Source: Clavulina sp. PMI_390 (taxonomy: Eukaryota > Basidiomycota > Agaricomycetes > Cantharellales > Hydnaceae). From it: 64,000 nucleotides of DNA. The position numbers and the translations under genes are program-made. Location of the stretch: positions 50,367-114,366 of the forward strand of contig WIDE01000079.1 in the NCBI GenBank assembly GCA_015039315.1, given 5' to 3'. Positions 57,501-64,000 of this stretch are shown here, piece after piece. Under the pieces are notes generated by a model. That model was not told the origin of the DNA. It did no database searches and saw nothing but the letters and a program-made list of their open reading frames with translations. Within the stretch, counting starts at the first letter, position 1, and each line of letters begins with the position of its first letter.

Positions 57501-58459
57501 GNNNNNNNNNNNNNNNNNNNNNNNNNNNNNNNNNNNNNNNNNNNNNNNNNNNNNNNNNNNNNNNNNNNNNNNNNNNNNNNNNNNNNNNNNNNNNNNNNNN
57601 NNNNNNNNNNNNNNNNNNNNNNNNNNNNNNNNNNNNNNNNNNNNNNNNNNNNNNNNNNNNNNNNNNNNNNNNNNNNNNNNNNNNNNNNNNNNNNNNNNNN
57701 NNNNNNNNNNNNNNNNNNNNNNNNNNNNNNNNNNNNNNNNNNNNNNNNNNNNNNNNNNNNNNNNNNNNNNNNNNNNNNNNNNNNNNNNNNNNNNNNNNNN
57801 NNNNNNNNNNNNNNNNNNNNNNNNNNNNNNNNNNNNNNNNNNNNNNNNNNNNNNNNNNNNNNNNNNNNNNNNNNNNNNNNNNNNNNNNNNNNNNNNNNNN
57901 NNNNNNNNNNNNNNNNNNNNNNNNNNNNNNNNNNNNNNNNNNNNNNNNNNNNNNNNNNNNNNNNNNNNNNNNNNNNNNNNNNNNNNNNNNNNNNNNNNNN
58001 NNNNNNNNNNNNNNNNNNNNNNNNNNNNNNNNNNNNNNNNNNNNNNNNNNNNNNNNNNNNNNNNNNNNNNNNNNNNNNNNNNNNNNNNNNNNNNNNNNNN
58101 NNNNNNNNNNNNNNNNNNNNNNNNNNNNNNNNNNNNNNNNNNNNNNNNNNNNNNNNNNNNNNNNNNNNNNNNNNNNNNNNNNNNNNNNNNNNNNNNNNNN
58201 NNNNNNNNNNNNNNNNNNNNNNNNNNNNNNNNNNNNNNNNNNNNNNNNNNNNNNNNNNNNNNNNNNNNNNNNNNNNNNNNNNNNNNNNNNNNNNNNNNNN
58301 NNNNNNNNNNNNNNNNNNNNNNNNNNNNNNNNNNNNNNNNNNNNNNNNNNNNNNNNNNNNNNNNNNNNNNNNNNNNNNNNNNNNNNNNNNNNNNNNNNNN
58401 NNNNNNNNNNNNNNNNNNNNNNNNNNNNNNNNNNNNNNNNNNNNNNNNNNNNNNNNNNN
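57501..58459. other. Assembly gap (959 N)
   Basis: Undetermined bases. It hides the end of the NDUFS6-like gene and most of RPC37. Open frames reported across this run are meaningless. Confidence 0.97.
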
Positions 58460-58830
58460 GACTCTTCCTTCGTCTCAAACTTCGCCTCGTGCAGCTCCGC
58501 CTCATCCTTATCCTCCTGATACCTCGCATCACCCAACGCCCTGCCCCGCGCAGCATTCCACACCATGGGCCGCACATCATTCGGGATGTGAATCTCATAG
58601 CGTCCGATCTTGGGCTTGGACCGTGCGGTGATGACTTTGCCGGCGTCGCGTGCGGCGGGGGAGACTTCGAGTGGTCTGTTTTGAAGTTGGAATTGGTGCA
58701 GGTGGATGTTTGGATGTAGGTGTTCAGAGTAGTAGATCGGGATCGAGGCCACTAGCTCGTCTTCTTCAGGTGTTGATGCATTGGGGTCCAAGTCCATGGG
58801 CGAGCCAGCAGACGTCGATGCCTCTGCCAT
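58460..58830 (-). CDS. RPC37: RNA polymerase III subunit C37 (RPC5), N-terminal part
   Basis: The visible 123 residues start MAEASTSAGSPMDLDPN and contain IPIYYSEHLHPNIHLHQFQL, then ARSKPKIGRYEIHIPNDVRP. This is the N-terminal dimerisation pattern of the C37/RPC5 (Sin-like) family. C37 forms a TFIIF-like heterodimer with C53 on Pol III and acts in initiation and termination. The remainder lies in the gap at 57501-58459. Assignment rests on the N-terminal segment only. Confidence 0.78.
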
Positions 58831-59163
58831 TATTTATTTTTGGGGGGTGATGCCAGAGAAAGGGTGGAGTACTGCACTTCCTGGAATGGGAACGTGAGCT
58901 TTTTTGGTGTGTGATCGAAGGAAAGAAGGGTCTTGTTTACGCGTGTTTGGGCACGTGTCGGCACATCTCGCCTGCTTTTGTGACGGTGCGTGCTAGCACA
59001 GTCCCAACTTCAAAAGGCGAATTCGTCGGTATGTAGAACATGCTAGACTCTCGTATTTATGCCAGTGTGTGGTGCTCAGTCTGTCCATTTGCTTCCCAGA
59101 TTTTCTGTTAGAGAGTTCACTCTCGAAATTTCGCACTTTACACGCTAATACGCGTATACCACC
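58831..59163. promoter_or_regulatory. Bidirectional promoter, RPC37 / coiled-coil gene
   Basis: 333 bp between divergent start codons. No clear motif was assigned. Confidence 0.42.
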
Positions 59164-62100
59164 ATGACGCTCCCCGTTGACGAGCCTACCCCTGCCCACG
59201 TCCCCGCCGACGCTGGACATTCCTCTGACGTAGAAGAGCCTACGAACGAGGAACAGGTTGGCAATGGCCACGGAACGGATGTGGAGCCTGACCTCGACGA
59301 GAACGAGCTCCTTTCCGACAAAAGTCCTCCTCCCGCTGATGAGGCACACCCACCCATCTCTCCCGATGCAGGCGACGTTGAAACCCCACTAGACGGCCCC
59401 GTCACCCCTCCTCCTCCCGCCGAGGCTGCTGCTGCTCCAAAGGCGTCGCCTTCAGCAGCTGCGGCATCGCCCATCAAAGCCAAGGCAAGCGTCACTGTTG
59501 ATTCCAAGCCTCGGACAAAGACGACGACGACGACTGCCTCGACAACCACTCGTCCAGGTATTGGTGCTCGTCCCGGCGCAGCGGCGTCCACTACGACGCG
59601 GCCTACTGCTGCCGCTGGACCGCGTGCATCAGTCGCTGGCACCGCCAGACCCACCACCACCACATCTTCTGCTGCTGCCCGTAAACCCCTCTCCGTATCC
59701 ACTGCCCCCAAGACTACCACTGCCTCCGGAAGTTCTACTGCCCCTAGGAGTGCTGCTCTTGCTTCGAGCACCTCGACAAATGCAGGTGCAAAGAAGCCCG
59801 CTGCTGCTGCACCCGCTGTGACGCCCACCTCAACCAGAGCACCCCGCGCATCCATCGCTCCTGCTGCTGCTGCCCCAGCCGCCGCTACGCGTGCTGGTCC
59901 TCGCGCCAGCATGGCTGCCTCTACTGCAGCGCCCACGAACAAGCCCGTTGCTGGAGCGGCTGCAGCCAATGGAACCAAGGCGCGCACGTCGCCCACCCCG
60001 TCGCTTGCCAATGGCGCTGCGAAGAAGCCTGTTGCTGGTAGCTCTACTGTCAAGCCTGCTGCTTCTACCGCTACGAAGCCGACGTCTACGACGCCTGGTG
60101 CTGCTGCGCGACCGGGTCATGCTAGCAAACCTAGCATCACGAGCGTGAAGAGCGCAATGGGCCCGCCTACGACGATACCCGTCAAGGATAACAAGGCTGT
60201 GGAGGAGCTCGAGGCAAAGGTTCGCTTCTGTAGCCCCTTATTCTCTTATCTGATTTATTGATCATTCCATCGGGTGTTATGACCTATAGCTGAAAGCAGC
60301 CACGGAGGAAATAGCGTCCAAGACGTTCCAGGTTGCATCTCTCGATGCCTCTCTTAAGGAGAAGCTTGCAGAATCCGCGTCCAAGACCTCTGCGCAAGAA
60401 GAAGAGCTTGAACAGCTCAAGGCTGCTGTTGAGGAGGCTACGAATGCCAGGGCCAAGCTCGAGGCTGATATTGCGAGGTTGGAGGCTGCCTCTGGTGATG
60501 CTGCTAGTGCTGCTAGCGAGCTTGCAAAGATCCAAGCTGATGTGAGTGTGGTGTGCTATGATAGATTATTCTCTTTCTGACTCGTATCAACCTTTTTTGC
60601 TCTGCCTACCCAGCTTGCTGCTGCTCAAGCTGCTCTCGCCGAAGCTACCGCTCAGATTGCCGCCCTTACTGAATCAAACGCTGCCCTCACCACCTCTCTC
60701 AGCACAGCCAATGACACACTGGCCTCTGCTGCCTCTGAGCGCGCAGAGTCGGAGCGCCTGCTAACCGAGTCTGCCAGCACAGACCGTGCAGCCCTCGAAA
60801 CAGCCAATGCGACGCTCGCGCGCATCCAAGCGGACCTCCAGGCCCTGCAGGCTGAGCAGGCCGCTGCGGCGTTGACAGCAAACGAGAAGCTCGCCGAGCT
60901 CCAGGCTGAGCTGGACGTTGCGCGTAGCGCACAATCCGGGCTCGAGGGCGAGAAGGCCCAGCTGACCACGAAGACGAGCGAGCTGACGGCTCGCGTAGAG
61001 GAGCTCGAGGTGGATGTGCTCGAGAGCAAAGAGGCGAGCGAGAAGGCTGCGGCAGAGAGCGAGAAAGCTATTGCTGCGCTGAAGCAAGCGCACTGGGAGG
61101 AGAAGGACGAGCTGACGAAGAGTCTGCAAGAGGACCTGCGCAAGGCCGTCGAGGCGCACGAAGCTGCTGCGCGCGCATGGGAGGAAGCTACAAAGGCGAA
61201 GGATGCGCAGGTTGCGAGTGAGCGGGCGAGTGAGCTGGCCGAGGCGCAGAAGGCTGCGAATGAGGCGAGCAAGAGTGCGTTAGAGGCGCTTGCTGCTGAG
61301 CATGCGAGTGCGTTGGAGACGAGGGTCAAGGAGCATGAGAGTGCGGTTGCGGATTTGAGTGCGAAGCATGAGGAGGCGCAGACGAGTTTGCGCGAGGTTA
61401 TCAAGGGGCTCAATGCTGAGTTGCAGGTGCGCACAAAGATCTTTTCTTTATATGTTCACTGGTTATTGACGAAATCTGATTTTATCAATAGGAGCAACAA
61501 GGGAAATACGATGCCCAAGTACGCACCATTCAGGCTGAGCACGACTCTCGCGTCCAGGAGGCTTTCGAGAAGGCCAAGGTATGTGGAGACAATCATCCTA
61601 CTATCCTAATGGTTTGCTCACGTGTTGTCCTTGACAGTCCGAGGCCGCTGCTGCCCACACCGAAGAGCTCGCTTCCTTCCGCTCCCAAACCCAAAGCATC
61701 TCTGAGCAAGTCCGCCAGGCTCACGCCAGCCAGGTCGAAGCTCTCCAAAAGGAGAACACCGAGACCCTGGAAGAGCACACGAACGCGTTGCAGAAATCCA
61801 TCAAGGAGCTCACCCTGAATCTTGCGGCAACGCAGGAGGACCTCACGAAGAACAAGACTGCATTGGCTGCTGCCTCTACCGAGCTGTCGGCAACGCAGCA
61901 GCAGCTCGCGGATGCCAAGTTGGCTATTGAGGCGGCGGGCAAGGATGCATCTGCTGCTGGTGAGGCTGCTCTCGCGCAGGCCAAGGCCGACGTTGCAAAG
62001 GCTCAGGACGAGCTCGCGACGTTCCAGAAGATGCTCGGCGAGTCGCAAGAGTCATTCGCGGCAGACATGGATGGCCTCAAGTCTGCGCACCGCCGTGAGA

Positions 62101-62657
62101 TTGATAGCTTGACCGCTGCACACACCGAGGCGACTTCGCAGGTCAAACTCGCCCATGAGGACGCCGTGGCGAGGATCTCGACGGAGCGCGCCAACTTGCG
62201 CAGTGCCCTCGAAGACGAGCGTGAGGCGAAGGAGAAGGCTCTTGCGCAGGTCGAATCTCTGCAGGCTGCTCCTCCACCAGTTGCGTCGCCCCGCCCCAGC
62301 ACCGTGGGCCTGATGTCCAAGGAGGACGTTGAGAAGCTACATCAGGCGCACAATGCACGGTTGATGGAGCTAGAGGCGGAGCACGCCAAGGCACTCGCAG
62401 CCATCAAGGCCCAACTCGCCACCAAGCAAGAGGAGGTTGATACTGCCGAAGCGGAGGTGAGCCGTAAGGGCATGGAGATTGATATGATGACTGTGGATAA
62501 GGATGAGACGGACAGCGAGCTTGAGAGGTTCGTCATCTCTTCACTTTGGGACCACCCCTGCGCTCATTGGTATACTGACTGTAGCATGTATAGGTTGAAG
62601 GAAGACCTCACACGCGTGAAGGAGGAGCTCGCTGCCATCAAGGCACAAGCGGCGTAG
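59164..62657 (+). CDS. Large alanine-rich coiled-coil protein, unknown function
   Basis: Exons 59164-60219, 60290-60541, 60614-61426, 61492-61578, 61638-62527 and 62594-62657 join in frame to 1,053 residues. The N-terminal ~340 residues are low complexity (Pro/Ala/Ser/Thr, runs such as KTTTTTASTTT and AAAPAAATRAGPRAS) after an acidic start. From about residue 345 to the end it is a near-continuous alpha-helical coiled coil rich in Ala, Glu, Lys and Gln (LAELQAELDVARSAQ, LEAEHAKALAAIKAQLATKQ). One Pro-rich break (APPPVASPRPSTVGLMSKED) precedes the last ~110 residues. A disordered basic N-terminus plus a long coiled coil would suit a cytoskeletal or microtubule-associated scaffold, but no family was recognised. 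Confidence 0.82.
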
Positions 62658-63285
62658 AGAATCGTTGCTTGCATCTCCCTTTCAAACCTTTGTGCTTGAA
62701 TTCGTTCCGTTTCTCTCTTCTCGTTCCTTCATGTGTGAATCGTCTGTTGCCCCCATGCCACCAACATCAGGCTCGTACTCAAGTACAGAGCTTTCATCCA
62801 CCAGCCCAATCCCAAACCATCTCTCCTTATCCCCCTCCCTCTCTCATAGTCTCTACCTACGTTTAGTCCCTCGTTGTCATTACTCGGTTCTTTTTCTCTT
62901 TTTGCAAAACCTTGATACCCCTCTCAATTGATCATCTTATTGCTCTCTCTCTCTTTCCCCAACGCGCGGTCTGTTATCGCCATTGCCAAAAAAGAATAAA
63001 TAAGGAACACCGCCGACCGACCGACGTCGTACTAGTAACTAGTCGTGCCACGCGGCGAAAAATAATAATAATACAGTCCTAGTACGATTTGGGCTGATTT
63101 TGCATTTTGGGGTAAAGTAAAGTGACTGTGGGGACAGAAACTGAATTGGAGGTCCAAAACAGGGACATACTTCTCAAGCCCAACCTTGAGGCGTCTCTCT
63201 CTCTCTCACCTTCCACCTTCTCCCTTTCCCCCTTTCTCCCCTTCGTCGTCGTCCCCTACCCACCCCCGTATACTATTTTAGAAAA
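62658..63285. other. Intergenic, coiled-coil 3' end and carrier promoter
   Basis: Holds the 3' region of the coiled-coil gene. A pronounced CT-rich tract (about 63,196-63,245) lies just upstream of the carrier ATG, as is common in fungal promoters. No gene was seen. Confidence 0.5.
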
Positions 63286-64000
63286 ATGGGTGTCTCCTCA
63301 GAACCTGGTCAAAAGGGCATCAACTGGTCCAATATCGCTGTCGGTAAGTCCGACGACGTCCATGCCACTCAAGTTGAACGTCTCGCTCACGAATGTGCGA
63401 CCACCCATAATTTAGGTGGTATCATGAACATGGTCTGTGCCCTACGCGTACGAGTTTGCTAGCTTTTATCCTGACAGCCAATTGTTTCAAATTTTTGTGA
63501 CGGCGAACAAACGTGCAGTTCGTAAGTGCCGGCCGCACCTCCCCGCGCAAGATCCACGCAAACTAACACGTTATGCGTCTTTTTGTACTGTAGGAGGTGC
63601 ATATACAGCTTTTCCTTACATTTGATCGTCCCATCTCACTAACTACTTCGTTCACAATACTAAAATCACCGCCCGAAACCGACGTCCCCCCCACAAATCC
63701 AACCTAAATCCCCCCCAATGCTTCCTCTCCCCCCATGGAATAACCACTCGTAGGTGACAACATTGGGGCAACCCCTTGAAGTCGTCAAGACCCAGATGGC
63801 CGCGAACCGCTCGCAGTCCATGGGACAGGCGCTTTCCACGGTCTGGTCCCGTGGTGGTGTCAAGGGTTTCTACCAGGGTCTCATCCCTTGGGCCTGGATT
63901 GAGGCATCAACAAAGGGTGCAGTGCTCCTCTTCACGGCGGCAGAGGTCGAGAAGGCCTCGATGGGCATGGGTCTCGACCAGGCGTCTGCTGGTCTGCTCG
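63286..64000 (+). CDS. YHM2: YHM2-type mitochondrial carrier (citrate/oxoglutarate), N-terminal part
   Basis: Visible exons 63286-63343, 63416-63432, 63519-63521, 63594-63596 and 63754-64000 (cut by the window). The protein starts [20 protein letters not shown] and continues [27 protein letters not shown], then [20 protein letters not shown] and [16 protein letters not shown]. These match the Yhm2 subfamily of mitochondrial carrier proteins, inner-membrane antiporters of citrate and oxoglutarate that supply cytosolic NADPH. The conserved Phe and Glu before VTTLGQP are each encoded by an exon of three bases. Introns are 72, 86, 72 and 157 nt, all GT-AG. Confidence 0.9.
63519..63521 (+). other. 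YHM2: 3-nt microexon (TTC, Phe) of the carrier gene
   Basis: TTC preceded by GTGCAG and followed by GTAAGT, a strong acceptor and donor three bases apart. It supplies the Phe of NMFEVTTLG. Confidence 0.72.
63594..63596 (+). other. YHM2: 3-nt microexon (GAG, Glu) of the carrier gene
   Basis: GAG preceded by CTGTAG and followed by GTGCAT. It supplies the conserved Glu of NMFEVTTLG. Phase 0 on both sides. Confidence 0.7.

Noticed and set aside
57391..58830. Very long open frames on both strands across the N run
   Set aside because: They exist only because undetermined bases do not produce stops; just the flanking real exons are annotated.
59145..61434. Reverse-strand open frames of 302 and 260 codons under the coiled-coil gene
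   Set aside because: They are antisense shadows of a high-GC, Ala/Ser/Thr-rich coding sequence; the + strand frame has consistent splicing and coiled-coil periodicity.
1..64000. tRNA genes, rRNA, CRISPR arrays, bacterial-type operons or origins
   Set aside because: No tRNA B-box-like T-loop with a foldable context, no regularly spaced repeats and no rRNA similarity were seen; the window is eukaryotic nuclear DNA.

Overview
This is nuclear DNA from a filamentous basidiomycete, most likely an agaricomycete. The genes are dense and intron-rich, with GT-AG introns mostly of 50-70 nt. The families present (NACHT-WD40 STAND receptor, large F-box arrays, ATG26 with GRAM and PH domains, REV3, a YHM2-type carrier) are fungal. 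The exact genus cannot be read from the sequence; Cantharellales such as Rhizoctonia are possible but not shown. There are two assembly gaps (14009-14018 and 57501-58459).

Positions 1-41,000 form an accessory, family-expanded region. It holds seven intact paralogues of one hemerythrin-like (HHE) diiron family, in a left group (333-5106) and a right group (25051-31102). All seven have the same five-exon, phase-0 structure and the same aromatic C-terminal exon. Between and after them lie eight intact F-box-like genes with a common four-exon layout and a short, mostly acidic last exon (12412-13900, 21417-24640, 31323-40938), plus two F-box relics. Also here are an alpha/beta-hydrolase split by about 1 kb of foreign sequence, a complete ALG3, a SAP plus F-box gene with a likely one-base frameshift, and a NACHT-WD40 receptor (15767-20099). 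The receptor sits between F-box relics next to a gap, and the sequence right of the gap repeats the sequence about 2 kb to its left. That pattern suggests either a local duplication or two haplotypes joined end to end.

Positions 41,000-64,000 are conserved housekeeping genes: REV3 (DNA polymerase zeta), ATG26 (sterol glucosyltransferase), RPC11 and RPC37 (two RNA polymerase III subunits within 2.4 kb), an NDUFS6-like complex I subunit, a long alanine-rich coiled-coil protein of unknown role, and the start of a YHM2-type mitochondrial carrier cut by the window end.

Main points of interest: two consecutive 3-nt microexons in the carrier gene and a 7-nt microexon in RPC11, both inferred from protein conservation; predicted metal-ligand substitutions among the hemerythrin-like copies; a shared palindromic CGG-N2-CCG element upstream of the tandem F-box genes; and the gap-flanking duplication around the receptor gene. 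All exon boundaries were derived by hand from splice signals and family conservation, without transcript data.
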